Shown here: in pieces, positions 51,291-64,000 of the stretch
How positions within the stretch are numbered: position 1 is the stretch's first letter
Layout of the letters: each line of letters starts with the position of its first letter
Origin: Marthasterias glacialis
Taxonomy: Eukaryota; Echinodermata; Asteroidea; Forcipulatida; Asteriidae
Assembly: GCA_911728455.2 (NCBI GenBank)
Contig: OU452234.1
Location: 11,308,031 to 11,372,030, forward strand
DNA length: 64,000 nt
Reading direction: 5' to 3'
Made by a program: the position numbers and the translations under genes
The notes under the pieces: generated by a model
What the model was told of the DNA's origin: nothing
The model's input: the letters and a program-made list of their open reading frames with translations, nothing else
Database searches by the model: none

Positions 51291-54200
51291 CAACTAATAT
51301 TTCTCTGGACAATTGGTGTTGAGTATAATGTTGATAAAAACTAAGCTTTCAGTTTAAGATTTGTCAATTGATTTTGTTGAGATCAACCAATCCTGTAGAA
51401 TGCTTTTAAATATAAAGGTTCATCTACTTTATTGAATGTGTGATGAACGCAGGTGTCAGTCACTCAAATGTTTTAAGTGTGTGTGATGGTTCAAGCAGGG
51501 TCTAATTGTATAGAGTTGTTTAAATCCCCAGCTCAACATTGGTATAAGTGTCTGTAAATGCTTCCATTCATTGCACAAATCAAGATATACGTAAAAAAAC
51601 CAACCTGTGAAAATTTCAGCTCATTTCATCATTTCAGTTGCGAGAAAATGGTAAAAATGCATTCAGGCTTTTTGTACTCATTCTTAGGCAGAGTTTTGGT
51701 CTCACAAGAGATGAAAAGTGTGGACCTTATTTCATTTCTTATTCAAAAAAACGATAACACTTTTATACTTCAAGGAAAGTTTAAGGAAAGTTTCCCTATC
51801 ATCATTATCTTTATACCATGTAAGGTATATGTAGATCTGTGAACATTTGTGTTTTTCTTTCTTACCAATGTTCAGCTGGGGCTTTAAGCAGAAAATGCTG
51901 CTGAACAATGTTCAGCGTATCAAAAAAATTAAGCAAGATAACAGTCACAGATGGTACTCTTACATGGTATTTTGGCTAGTACACAAAGCCTGATTTTGGT
52001 AAGCACAATTTTGTTGTGCTTAGCTCATATTTTGTGTTTGCATGTACGAAAGCCAAACCTTGAGAAAATCATGGTTCAAATGGAGGTACATGTAAGAAAA
52101 TACACAGAGGTTCCTGCTAATGATGTTGTGTTTACGGCAGGCAAGTTGCTAAGAATAACATTATTTTTGAGAGGAAAATTTGCAAGATGACAGTGACAAA
52201 AAAGACGCTGTTTCATCAGCATTCAGAGATTCTTTCTGCTTAAAAAAAGAGTGTTTTTGAGCTTAACAAAATGTGCTTTTTTTTACAAATGTAATAGAAA
52301 AAGCAGCGTTTTGAAGTTGGGTCAAGTTGAAGAGAAATGGGGACAGTTTCCCTGTTAAAGTAAACTCTACAATTTATAACGTCTTCAAACACATCTCCAG
52401 GCACATTCGCCAAAATTCACAAACTCATTGTACGAGGCCTACATTCTCACTAGTAATTCGATTCAAACGCTCTGCAACACAAAATTATTCTCCAAACTCC
52501 CAGCATGCCGAACAATGGACACAGATTAGACGAGAGACAAAACCCATTACGTTCTATAAACCTAATTTGAGTGACATAATTCCAGAAGGAAATTACTGTA
52601 ATTCAATTGAAAGCAATTTGCTACTGTCTCGCTCAACGAGGGAAAACGTTAAAGCTGCCCCCTAGGAAAGCAAACTGTTTTCACAGAGTGTTCAAAACAG
52701 CATCAGGGTGTGGCATCCTGAAGGTATAAGCATGTTATTTCAGATTGTTTATCAAACTTTTCATTTCATTCCAAGTTTGTCTGTCAAGACAACTTGTCAA
52801 TACTTTAATCAGCCCTTCACAATTTACATGTAGGTCAAACCTCCCCAGGGACGGGAAAAAAACCCCCCAAAAATACCAAGGTTGTGAATACAGTTTTGAA
52901 TAACTTTAAGCCCACACCTTCTCTCAAATTTGAACATTAAAATGTATAGAAAAATGTTCTTTGTTTAAAGCTCCCATTGTACATGTACATTGGATTTTGA
53001 ACTATGCGTTGATTTGAGTAGTTTCCATATTATTACTGTGGGAACTTCCGCAGCATCCAAAGTAAATTTACGAACTTCTTTAATCAACAGAATTCCGAAA
53101 TAAAAAAAATAAAAAATCAGATCAGAAGTACATGTAGGCAACTTTTACAGATTTCAAAAAAAAAAAAGAAAAAAAAAAAAGGGAAAACAAAAATCAAATA
53201 GACAGGAAGAGTGACACTCCATCACTCTTGTCTGAGGAAGTCGAAAACGTGTCTGGTCATCTACTTCGTCTCTTGGTACCGATCACTACTACGTGGTTAC
53301 TGGATCTTGTGAGCTTGGTGGGGTCAAATGGATCTCTTCACCCCCAATTATGCCAGGGGGTTGAACCTCTAGACTTACATGCCTGATACTTCACCAAGAG
53401 GCAAGCCCCTGGTCATTGCTTTGGTGCCCTTTTAAAATCTTCCAGTACAAAAAAAGTTTTTATATAATTTTATTACTGGGGGGGGGGGATGCCTTGCCCT
53501 TACAACAACAAGTATATGGACTGGATTTATTTCATACCAACGTTCATGCCTAAGAGAAATCCAACATTGACCTATTTGTAAATAGAAAAAATGGAGTATT
53601 GCCTTTTGATTAACATTATTGTCAGATTGGGTCATCAAAAGAAGTCGTAACACTGCCATCACCTGCTCAACCCTTTCTCTTTTCAATGAAGGATTAGAGT
53701 TTCTGTGTGGGATGCCCTTTTTTTAAAGGTCATCTCCATGCACATGTACACCCTGAGTGTAACACAGTGACTGACATTTTATGGGATTTTTAAGCACCTT
53801 GTTAGGTTTTTTATTACCGATTCTTTATAGCTCAGATTAAACAGATTTGTCCTCAAGCAGGCCAACTGATTTAAACTCAAGGACTGCATTGACTGCTATA
53901 AAAAAGAGAACCACAACTTTGACTTTAATACAAAAATGTGAGAAAATTTCAAGAAAAAGAAAAGATGTAGAAGGAAAAAAAAAAAAAGGAAAAGGAAAAA
54001 AAAAAAAAAAAAAACGGCAGCAATTTTGACATTACCCAAGGATACATTTATTGCTAATGGATGTGAAATCCAAAACCCGACTGAGATATTTTGTTACAAA
54101 TGATGCAGACATGTCCGCGTGTAGTGGCTTTCCCCTGTCCCATCCCCTGGCCATCCTCGGTTGAAAACGCAGCCGAGAAAGACTCCAGAGGACAAAAAAA

Positions 54201-54984
54201 CTACGGTTTAGAATTTGCCTAGTCAATGTTAAAGAGGTCAATCAATGGTGTGACACCAATCTGCATTCCTAACGGACAGAGTACCGAGGAATCGCTCCTT
54301 GTAGACTTGCACGACCCACAGCCAAGAAATCGTCTTGTAATCAAAAGGGAGAACCACATCTAAAGAAGATCTCTGGAGTTTGATAACGAGGACATTTTAC
54401 CAACACGCCACAGAAGAAATGCACACAAGAGTAGTTTCTGTACATATTGGGATGGGATTTTATTGGGTTGGAGTTTGCGCCAGACTTTCAGGTGCCCAGG
54501 CATCGCTCAGACCCAGCTGTGATTGGGCAATACATGAAGAGGTGGAGCTTCCTGAATCATTGTATTGTCAATCAGCGCAAATTCTATTTCCAACCACCCA
54601 CTACTTAACACGCTTAGCTATCTAATAGAAATAAGGAAAAGCAAATTTATGTAAGAGAAAATCCAAAGATGGAGGGAAAGCTTACAGTATGCACTGTATA
54701 CTTGCACAATTATTTCCCACCACATGAGCATGCACTTGGAAATGTCAACTTTTTTTGATACGTACGAAATTGGAATTTATTGATAACATGTCCGACCCCT
54801 TTCTGTTTGACACAAAGACAAGAGGTCAGAACCTCTAGAAATCATACAGTACTTTTACCTTTGAATTTTTGCTGTGGTTGGTGTTGTAAATGAACAACTT
54901 GAAGTCATACACCCTCGAGTATCACTAGAGAGTAAGCCTTCTACATGTACAAGGACATGTAAATATAAATAAAAATAATATAAA
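51291..54984. other. Long region without a recognised gene
   Basis: 51,880-52,290 has GCTTAAGC/TTGTGCTTAGC motifs resembling the hAT-like MITE at 11,440-12,491. A 112-codon plus ORF (52,327-52,665) has no recognisable domain. A-rich runs at 53,150-53,180 and 53,960-54,015. Presumably SGK3 first intron or upstream DNA. Confidence 0.4.
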
Positions 54985-55487
54985 TACGCAGTTCTTATAT
55001 AGGCCTTTATCACACCGGATGGGCGTCTCAAAGCGCTCAGTATTAGTTTCCTGCAAGGTATGCGGAATTAAGTTTTTGAAGTATGCGACCTGTTCCTTGA
55101 CATAGCACCATGTAATGGTTTACAAGGTGCTGTGGTGCAATCTGCAGCTGATCACACCAGGAATTACAAGGTGAAACGTAATTCCTTTACATAGCACCAT
55201 GTAATGGTTTACAAGGTGCTGTGGTGCAATCTGCAGCTGATCACACCAGGAACACCGGGGCGAACCCCTTCTCTTTGCAATAAGTGTCACTGGGTTCTTT
55301 TACGTGCATTACACAACACAAGGGACCTACGGCTTTTCGTCCCATCCGAAGGACGCAGCAATTACGGTTAAGTGTCCTCCTTAAGGACACAAGTGTCATG
55401 ACCAGGACTGGAACCCACACTCTGCTGATCAGGAACACCAGAGCTTGAGTCCGGTGATCTTATCCGCTCGGCCACGACACGCCACGA
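54985..55487 (-). mobile_element. tRNA-derived SINE (type A) with internal duplication
   Basis: Full head (CGTGTCGTGGCCGAGCGGAT, complement at about 55,468-55,487). A 90 bp internal piece (TAGCACCATGTAATGGTTTA) is duplicated at 55,103-55,172 and 55,190-55,255. Confidence 0.85.
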
Positions 55488-56171
55488 CACGTATTAATGT
55501 CAAATCAAACAAACAACTGTCAGAACGTCTTCAACTACTTCTTAGATAACCGTTACTAACGAAAGTAACCTTCGTGACAGTTCCTGGCCACAGGGAGCTG
55601 AAACCATTTTGATTCCCCAGGGATGACAGCCAGCAGGTCTTGTGATTTCCATGCGTCAGACTCACATGGCTTAATGCAGCTAAATAAAACCGCCGCTTGC
55701 CAAATTTAGACGGTCCTTCAACCGATATTTAGGAGGCCGGGGTTGATAAATAATTGGGCAATTCCTCTGAAGCGGGATGGAGTCCGCTGTGGAATTGAGT
55801 GCGGTAATGCAATGATGAAGACAGACTCTGCTTGCAAGAAATGAACCCATCGTAATCCAGCATCCATAACATTGTTTTTTTTTCTGCTTGCAGCCAGCAC
55901 AGCCAGCACAGTAACAGATGTCTTTTCAGGAGAAGGGGATTTGTTTTAAAAGAATCTTTTTACAGTGCAAAGATTATTCTTTCTAAACCTCTAGACTATG
56001 GTGTCAAGAATAACATTCTAATTAAAGATATGATCCTGTGAATAGCTTTATCAACGTACAAGTCCTTGTTTTGTTTGTTTGTTTTTTTTAGAAAATATTT
56101 AGTGAATATAATGGCACATCCATTCACCATTTTGGAGCACCACAAGCAAAACAAAAAACTTTTTTTCTGGA
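55488..56171. other. No gene seen
   Basis: No ORF with recognisable domains on either strand. Confidence 0.4.
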
Positions 56172-56384
56172 TTTAAAGGGGCTGTGTCATCATGATTATA
56201 GCAGTTAAAGGAATAACCCAGTTACTAAGTGAACACGTGCGTCGGCGGTCACAACACAGTTTGACAAAGGCGGCACCCTTTGTGATTTGACCGCAAGCGC
56301 GGGTGTGCAGTATCTGGGTGAGACTTCACGTTTCCCTGCACAGGCACAGACCTGCTATAATCATGACGACATAGCCCCTTTAAA
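56172..56384. mobile_element. TTAA-like MITE, 213 bp
   Basis: TTTAAAGGGGCTGTGTCATC and ATTATAGCAG at the left, complement at the right (about 32 bp arms with a few mismatches). Confidence 0.8.
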
Positions 56385-56485
56385 TGCAACCTTTGCCTAA
56401 AGTGAGATGGTTAGTAACTTCATTCAACATTCAATTTTCGGGATCTGATTGACTAATACTTTATGGCTAGTTCCACTTAGTACAA

Positions 56486-56637
56486 GCAAGCCATCTTGGT
56501 AAGACATCTGGCTCTGGAATTGGTACAGGTCGTGGGTTCGAATCCCACTCGAGTATTATGCCTGTTGATTTGTTTTCACAGGACTCGAGAAAGTGCTAAG
56601 TATACAGCGCTTGAAATGCACTGGTGTATGGGTAAAC
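56486..56637 (+). mobile_element. tRNA-derived SINE (type B)
   Basis: GTGGGTTCGAATCCCACTC B-box and AAGTATACAGCGCTTGAAAT tail; A-box region partly diverged. Confidence 0.8.
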
Positions 56638-57343
56638 ACAAAATGATTTTCTTTATGACTGGTACAAATTTAACATCTGTTAAAATTTACACTTGAACAG
56701 TTTTGTTTATCTAGAGTAGATATTGCCAGAAGACAATCTTTCCCATCTCAGTTAAACAAGTTTGATGACCATACTTTACTTCCTTTTAAATAATAATAAC
56801 ACAAACATTAATAAAGCATATTTTTCAAACGGTTGCAATGTGCTGAGAACAGTGACTCCAGAGAGGAACAATGCATAGTGAAGTAATCTTCAGATGGAAA
56901 AAAAAAAAAAAAAAAAAAAATGGTAAGAGTTTACGGTTGAATTGCTTAACAGAGTTGTAGGTGTGAGGGGTAGGGAGTTCCAGCATCAGGGGCCAGCTAC
57001 TGAGAAAGCCTCGTCACCTGCATGTTTGAAAGTATGGTTTAATTTTTAGTTAAGCTCCGAGCGGCGGCCACTTCCATCAGGCATTCTGAGCTCTAGAGCG
57101 TCTAGTATGTATAGATAGTTCCCAATGTTATGTAAATCGGCTATCTTTACAGGCAGTTTGGAACCCACGGTCGTGCGTTTCACCAAACTCGTTGCACGAT
57201 TAGTTCGTGAATAAGGCAGCTGCGTTAATAATTAGAGCACTTGACGCGCCTGCAAGACCAAATGCATTTTGCCCGTAAAGATGACGTCTATTGGGAATTA
57301 TCTATTGTGGGTAGGTGTTCAAAAGTGTTTTGCACATATGCAT
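56638..57343. other. No gene seen; A-run and LINE-like remnant
   Basis: A-run at 56,899-56,920, then sequence with AGTTCCAGCATCAGGGGCCA resembling a LINE 3' region. Confidence 0.35.
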
Positions 57344-57867
57344 TTAAAGAGGATGGGCCACACTAGAAGTCTCTCTTTAAAAACAGTTTTACATCCCTAA
57401 ATACACCTATATCTACCACGAAAAAACGGTGACAGAATTATAGAATGCGTGGTTATTCGTTTTGAAAGGCAGTTTCCGAGCCTCTTTTTACCCCCCCACC
57501 TAGAGCCAAAATCAGAACAACAGCAGTCGGTGCCTGAAAGTTGTCTCCAGAAATTCTTAAGAATAGTGACGTCGCAGGAAGTACTCCTCTGTCAAACGGC
57601 TGTATGTTGTTACTTATTGAAGCATTGCTCAGTGCAGACCATGCCGGGATTCAGTACTTCCAGTAACGTCATGATTTGTTTGCTATCCTAAATTCTGGGA
57701 TTTTGATAAATTTAGGCGGCGGGCTAGTTAAAGGAGTAAAAACTCCTTGCAAATATCACTTCTTTTGTCAATTTAATGTCACAAAAGAGAAGTTTGTCCG
57801 ATGCAATAATTATAGAAAGCAGAAAGCTATAACGTCAACATCAATCACCATGGCCCATCCTCTTTAA
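57344..57867. mobile_element. TTAA-type MITE, 524 bp
   Basis: Ends TTAAAGAGGATGGGCCA and its perfect complement TGGCCCATCCTCTTTAA. No transposase. Confidence 0.8.
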
Positions 57868-58078
57868 CTTCAACAGAAAGCACATAACGACAGATGAGCA
57901 CATTCATTCTGATCACAATTGGAAAGAAATAGGATTTCCCTTTAATGAGCAGATCTATACAAAAAATCAGAATAAATTTGACTCTCTTTTCTGAACTAAA
58001 GCAATATTTTATACAGGGTTACATTTTGAATGTTTCAACAACAAAAAATTATAAAAAAAAAACAAAACCCTACATTAC

Positions 58079-58150
58079 CTTTTTCCGATTGAGAATAGAC
58101 TGGTTATACGGACGTGTGCATATACACAGTAATTTCACCAGGGCTGCCAT
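58079..58150 (-). other. Weak candidate for an SGK3 first coding exon
   Basis: ATG in good context (AACATGG) with an in-frame stop just upstream opens 24 codons ending in arginine-lysine-lysine at a GTAATG donor in phase 0, which would join exon a in frame. The residues do not clearly resemble an SGK3 PX N-terminus. Speculative. Confidence 0.15.
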
Positions 58151-58736
58151 GTTTCCTCATACAATTCACACCGACACAAAACGTCAAAATGCCGCCTTGA
58201 ATTTACTTAGGTTGCTGACTTCAAAGTCGGAGAGACGTTGATGTTGCACGGTTCAAGTTCAAAATGTTTCGATGTCTGCTGTATGGTTAAAGACTGTTCA
58301 GTCCTTTGTACCTTGTACGTGAACGACAGCGAGAGCGGCAAGACAGGTCACATTACATGCGATGAAACTCATCAGCCACTGATTTTGTTGCCTGATAAAG
58401 TGTCTATCGCTTTCATCAGAAAGCAAACTACTTGGGTGAGCACTTTAGCGTAAACTAGAGTCAAATATCCATTAAATAGTCATTTCTTTCTGGTCATCAG
58501 AGCGCAGCTAAGGGACAGATTGTCTAGCTAAATCAGTGATGAGGTTGTATTTTAAGCCTGATGTGATGTAAATAGCCGTAGCACTTAACAGTCTTGATTT
58601 TCCGCACGCTAGATAGACATGATAATGTTTCAAACTAAACTGGGCAGCACCAAGGATTCAAACGACTGACAGAACTCTTGTCACAGAGCTAAAAAAAAAC
58701 AAAAAAAAAAACAAACGAAGCAAAATCATTCCCTTA

Positions 58737-58869
58737 CACAACGGAAACGACGCAGGTTGATACAAACCGTGTCTCTCTCTATCTTTACCGGGAAAATCAT
58801 TCCCTTACACAACGGAAACAACGCAGGTTGGTACAAACCGTGTCTCTCTCTATCTTTACCGGGAAAGCA
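58737..58869. repeat. 71 bp tandem duplication
   Basis: ATCATTCCCTTACACAACGG ... CTATCTTTACCGGGAAA twice with three differences. Confidence 0.93.
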
Positions 58870-61800
58870 ACCACCCAATGTACTGATTCTTTGGAATGCT
58901 ACAACAGCTTTCACACTGCCGATATTTCCAGGAGCTCACCCCAAACCTTCCAGCACAAATCACAAACACACCTGTTGCTTTCTGCTCGATTAATAGTCTC
59001 ACCAACTCTACCACCTGTTCTTATGAAGTTTGGGTAGACCTTGGGCAAAACATTCTGCCAAAAAAATGCGGCGGAGAAAAAACATTAACAAGGTGCTCCA
59101 ATTACGTCAACTTGTTTTTTCCAGATGATCATTAGCTGCTCATCAATTTAACTAGAGATGTGATTCATTATTTAAAAAGTACACTGTATGTAAGCGACCT
59201 TAAAAAAAACCAGTCAAATCGTTGAAGTTATGTATGTGTTCCTTGGATGGATCACGGGGGTCGTTCCTGACGTTGAGACGGATCTGAGAACATCAACGAG
59301 TCAAGTGGGACGTGGGATCACACACAACTTGCTGCTAATCAGCTCGCCGACCTTCAGAGAACCATCCCTCTGTCTCCTGAATGTACGCAGTCTTGTTGGC
59401 ACTCGCTGTAGGACACCACTCAAGTAATGCAGGGGACTATCTCTAAATGCTTTGGAAATGTCAACTCTGCTGTTCGGCAACTGCACAGTGCATTAATTCC
59501 TGTTGGTTAACATGACTATCGACTGCAAATCTGCACTTTTACTCCCCCAAAAAGTACATGTAAAAAGCTTTTCAGTGACAAGCTTCTGGTGTTTTGTACA
59601 CTGTAAATACATGTAAAGTCAGTCAAACACTTCCACTGTGTATGGCTAAAAAGCCAGCTTTGATAAAGTTTGATGTCGGCTTTACACAACCCTGGCTATG
59701 AACTCCACCTCTTTGAAGTTTATCTCCCGATGTGGACTTGGAAAAAACCCGAGTCGCATACAGTAAATGCCACACTCCACTTTTCCAAAACACCAGATTG
59801 ATAAAATGCAGACCCGTTTCGTCTCCTGAGTGTGTTTTCACGACTGCCGTACTCCCAAACTCTCCTTTCGGTCCACCTGCGAATAGCAACTGTAGAGACC
59901 CCTTTTTGTCTTCTTACATTCCAAGTCACGTTGTTCCACTTGACGTACGTCAAAACAACTACATGTAGGCAATCTGGAAGCAGAAGCCACACAGTGTTTT
60001 CCACAGCTCATTAAGGTCTAACTATTTGTGTACATGTGTGTCATCCATGCTGTGAATTTGTCCACACAGTGTTCCTTCACAGCTGAGTCTGACTCAACCG
60101 CACGGCTCAGCCAGTGTTTTAACAAACTTTCTGTCCAAAAATAGCCCCCCCTTTCACTTGGGTAAAATCTGACCACGCTAATGCCACACTGTCACCAAAT
60201 AGGACGTTTCCGTCAAGGGACGGCAGGAATAGCATTCTTGTGCATGTTGTGGTACCCGTGGTGGAAGGCATGCCTTCATCAAGCCTGACTCATAAATAAT
60301 CACTTAGAAAGCAGGGAGTGGTCTATTAATATACAGGGGGGGGTGTCACTAATCTTGGAGATACCACAGTGATAAGTAGGATCGGATTATTTGGTGGAGT
60401 TTTACAATTTATGCCAACACTTATGTAACTAACCAGATTACTAGTGATTAACTTTGACAAGATTAGTTTTGGATTATGGCTTGCATATCAGAGAATTATC
60501 GATGGCTGGAGTGCACTCCTCACTTCTCGAACAGTCGCTGGTATCCAGTGCTCGTAGGTGAAGGTGCATACCATCGTCTGTGAAAACCAGTTTTGTTTGT
60601 CCCCACTGAACTTTGACCTGATTTATTTTTTTTACAGGAATCAGGTAACTGGGTCTAAAAGTCAGTAGAGTCTGAGTCTGCTTAAAAAGTAGATTTTCAA
60701 CTTCAATCTAAATGTGCACCAAACTATCGTATATACGTACGTGTACAAATACACTATCTATGTTTATACAAAGGAGCTAATAGAGTAAAACAGTAAAACC
60801 ACTCCCTGCAATGTGACTATTAAATAATGTTAATTACAGCTGGAGTTTGCACTTTTTTTTATATATATCCATAAAAATGATGCAATCTACTTAATCTGGG
60901 AGCCACACATGTGGACCTACACGTGGTTTCATGTGGCGCAGTGCATAACATTACAGTGATATCCTACGTGTACTTTGGGTGGCCCGTAAACCAAAATAAG
61001 TTGACTGCATAAGTGGCCTTTCTCTGTATGACAATGTATGAAGCCCAAAGAAAAAGTCTTAAATCCAAGTGAAAGAGTCACATAATCTTTGGCTAGCTCT
61101 GCGTAGCACACAAAAAAACCTTTTCAGTGTTACACAACACTTTGTGTTACATTTGGTGGCAGCCATTGCTTTGTCATGTTCCCGCTGTGCAATTGCAATT
61201 AGCGAATACTGGTTGTTCTTGTACCAAGAAGAGATCTGGCTATTTTGCCATTGGTCATGTTCCTTGTATCCAACAACAGCACTGCATACTGATATTCATT
61301 GTACACAAAAGAACCAGACTATTTCTCCTTCCAGCCTCGCTTTGGTGACATTGATTTGTTCTTGTAAATTATTGATTTTCTGAATATGTTGCATCTGGCA
61401 AAACTGACAAAAAAAAAGGTCTATCTACATGCATTTTGACCTCTATGATTTGAACACTGTTGAACAGGATGAAAAAACAAGACGTATACACTAGTGCAGA
61501 GGTCTAAACATCAACACCAATTATCTAGATGTAACGGATCCCTCAAAAAAAGAAGAAATTTTAATTCTTTTGTTTACACCACCTTGATGTATTTTTTACG
61601 TTTCACTATATCACCAAGTTTAATGACTTAAAACATAAAAGTTTCATATCAATACTAGCATGACTGGCAATTTACAGTTTTGTGTTTTCACAAAATATGT
61701 AGAAATGGCACGGTGCCAAATACACACGATAAGACTTTGCGTAGGGACAAATCCTTTTATATAGAGTATCCTTATATATAGCACTCTGCCGGCATGTATG

Positions 61801-62044
61801 TATATGACTGAAGAAGTCAGCTATATTTTGGTAGTTAAACGTTAAAGATAAACTGGTGGGCAGACTCTGAAAGAGCTCTTTGAAAACAAAAGTTCAATGC
61901 ACTTTTTCAAAACATGGGAGTTGCGGCTGTGGGGGTGGATTTGTCACTTTGTGAAAACAGTGACAGAAGGTACGGTTCTATACACACATACAGTGTGGCT
62001 GCCCACCAGGTCCCAACATTTGCAGGCCCGATTGCTTCGTTCTT
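58870..62044. other. Long region without a recognised gene
   Basis: ORFs are short (under 105 codons), overlap on both strands and show no domains. A short stretch near 61,318 (CTCCTTCCAGCCTCGCTTTG) resembles 36,905. TACATGTA motifs are frequent. Confidence 0.4.
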
Positions 62045-63140
62045 GAAGTGGCAAGGGCATCAAGGCATTTTCTTCTTGATAAAGGGCACCTCAATGAGCA
62101 AATTGTAAATTTCTACTGGAACATTTGAAGGGCACCAAGGCGATGACCGGGGGCAACAGAGGCAATTGCCTCCGCGAAATATCCTGGCCTGCATTTACAT
62201 GTACATTCCAATGTAGGTTTCGCTATTCCTCTATCATGTCTATTGTGTATTTTATCCTTCTCTGATGGCCACTGTAAAATTATTGATGCGAATGCACGGA
62301 AGTAAAGCAACCTTGACCCATGTGATGCTTTATGGTGAAATAATCATAAAGTAATGCTGCCTAGTTACTGAGTATTAGTATGGTATGTACATGTATGTAC
62401 ATGTACAATGACAGTGACATACATGTATACTGTATGGACCTCACTTTCATTTGTCATTGACTGATAAAACACGCCAACATTTCACTGGAATGTACTCTAT
62501 CAAGATTTTAAGCTCGGTATACAAATAATGGGTCTGGAAAGAATGGTAACTACTGTTGTAGTAAAGCTACAATGCACACAGTGCTACTACATGAACATGT
62601 TCACCATTTACACACTGATTTACACTTAATTATACTTTACTATCCATTCCACAAAGCTTGGAAATTCTTCTTTACATATACCTTAACTGTATACTTTGTT
62701 TTTTGTAGTTCTAAGTTTGTTGTAGTGTGCGTTTTTTTTTTTTTTATATATTAAAAAAAAACCGTGTGGCCAAAATATGTTTGGCCATAGATAGATGGTG
62801 CTTTACAAATTTGTTTTATTACCATTATTATTATTATTATTATTATTGAATTAGTCATGGCGGGCCATATCTGGTTTCGGACCCCACAAAATACATGTAG
62901 CCGTATAGATCCTTGACTTCTTGCCTTTACATATGTAGGCTTCAGCTCAATGAAGAAAAAACCTAAAATCAGGCCTTGAACTTCACTCTTGAAGGGGCAG
63001 GGCAATTTTCCCTCTGGTAAGGCGCACTTCTATGAGGAAAATGTCAACTTGTATTGGAACTTTGCAAAGGGCACCATGTCAAAAGCACAGGGCACCAGGG
63101 CAATTGCTGTGGGTGCCGTGGGTTAATTTGAGGCCTGTGA
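62045..63140. repeat. Dispersed repeat pair
   Basis: 62,075-62,185 and 62,990-63,125 share GGAAC-TTTG-AAGGGCACCA and GGGCAATTGC blocks in the same orientation. Between them: TACATGTA-rich sequence (62,385-62,430) and (ATT)n at 62,822-62,848. Confidence 0.5.
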
Positions 63141-63189
63141 AATCTTACAATGATAATTTGGGAGGCTAATCCTCCTTTATTAGAATCAG

Positions 63190-63400
63190 CCGTTATTAAA
63201 CATCCAAGTGTTTGGTTTTGTCCCGAGGGAGAAAAACCGGATGGCCTGGAGAAAAAAAACCCTCAAGGCACAGGAGAGAACCAGCGCACGACTCTACTCA
63301 CACATGGCCCTAGCCGGAAATCGAACCAGGGACACATTGGCGCGAGGCGAGCACTTTACGCACACGCCACCCATGCCAACCCGTAACTTATTCAGCTGTT
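63190..63400 (-). mobile_element. tRNA-like SINE fragment (type D)
   Basis: Minus strand contains GGCGTGTGCGTAAAGTGCTC (A-box-like) and GGTTCGATTTCCGG (B-box-like), then GTGCGCTGGTTCTCTCCTGT and CCATCCGGTTTTTC. Confidence 0.55.
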
Positions 63401-63516
63401 AGTTTCTTATAAAATTTCTTATAAGACCAGTGTAGCATCTTGCCTGCCAGGAAATACCCTGGAATGCACTAAGGTTACGCTTTTTGTGAAGGAGGTGACA
63501 TGGTCTTAATAGGCCA

Positions 63517-63776
63517 TATTTTTGACAGCAAGAGGACGCAATACTAATTCCATTTTAAAAGTACACTTAAGTATTTCAAAACATTACAAATACAAATTTT
63601 CAAAGCAACTTTCTTACACTGATTACATTGCAAAACTGTCAATACAAAAAAAAAAAACCTCAAAAGTTGTATATTAATTACTTCATTAGAAGTCTAAATG
63701 CATCTGGTTTATCCCACTAGTTCTATTGTTTGACCCCCCAATCTACCCCAAAGGGCGCCCTCTTGCAGTAAAAATA
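63517..63776. mobile_element. TA-type MITE, second copy
   Basis: About 85% like 34,192-34,447 by eye, including GGGCGCCCTCTTGCAGT at the right end. TA flanks. Confidence 0.75.
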
Positions 63777-64000
63777 AAATATGACCTACATTGTATTAAT
63801 ACATTGTATTATTTGGGGAGTGAACCCACTTCACCAAGTTGTGTAGCTACATGTACATATCATGTGCAGGCATACAGTAAGGTATGGACCGTCATAGTGT
63901 TAAGGCTATGACATCGTCAAATGACGAGAATTAGATTAATCTTTAGAGGAGTCTGCACTGTTGCCATGGTGATCTGCACAGTGACATCAATGCCCCTGCT

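Noticed and set aside
52327-52665. 112-codon plus-strand ORF
   Set aside because: No recognisable domain and runs across low-complexity sequence; opposite strand to SGK3.
54859-54923. SGK3 upstream exon candidate
   Set aside because: A phase-0 donor and a short coding-like frame exist, but an in-frame stop lies just upstream and the residues do not match a PX N-terminus.

Overview
This is eukaryotic, intron-bearing, repeat-rich genomic DNA. A clear PX-domain kinase gene (SGK3 orthologue) plus a tandem array of secreted C-type lectins, with several tRNA-derived SINEs, CR1/L2-like LINE 3' ends and many short inverted-repeat transposons, fit an invertebrate deuterostome. An echinoderm such as a sea star is my best guess, but the species is inferred and not proven by the sequence. 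Two loci are protein-coding, both on the minus strand.

Region 1 (about 1-10,200) is a tandem array of roughly 2.7-2.9 kb units. Each carries an apparently intronless gene for a secreted protein with one C-type lectin domain and a cysteine-rich PAN/apple-like tail. The copy at 8773-9525 keeps every cysteine. The copies at 3082-3816 and 5950-6687 have each lost one conserved cysteine. The copy at 609-1157 has a premature stop and has lost its tail. The spacers contain inverted-repeat elements, one nested inside another, which give a relative history of the array.

Region 2 (about 10,100-19,740) is a recent tandem duplication. The left copy holds a 6 kb insertion (10,593-16,608) whose ends match Helentron-type rolling-circle elements; the right copy preserves the empty site. 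Between them lie a fossil lectin fragment and a 1.4 kb G-rich minisatellite.

Region 3 (19,740-24,890) has no convincing gene and contains MITEs and simple repeats. Part of it should be the SGK3 3' UTR.

Region 4 (24,895-43,625) is SGK3: ten coding exons, minus strand, 466 codons before the stop, lacking only about 30 N-terminal residues compared with human SGK3. The protein is expected to bind PI3P through the PX domain, be activated by PDK1 and mTORC2-type inputs, and act on endosomes. The introns are full of SINEs, MITEs and two minisatellites. One minisatellite is built from the end of a PX-domain exon and its own 5' splice site.

Region 5 (43,626-64,000) should be the first SGK3 intron(s) and/or upstream DNA. 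It holds a segmental duplication, hairpin MITEs, LINE remnants, a 1.6 kb minisatellite of 32-33 bp units and SINEs. No coding exon could be identified with confidence; one weak first-exon candidate lies at 58,079-58,150.
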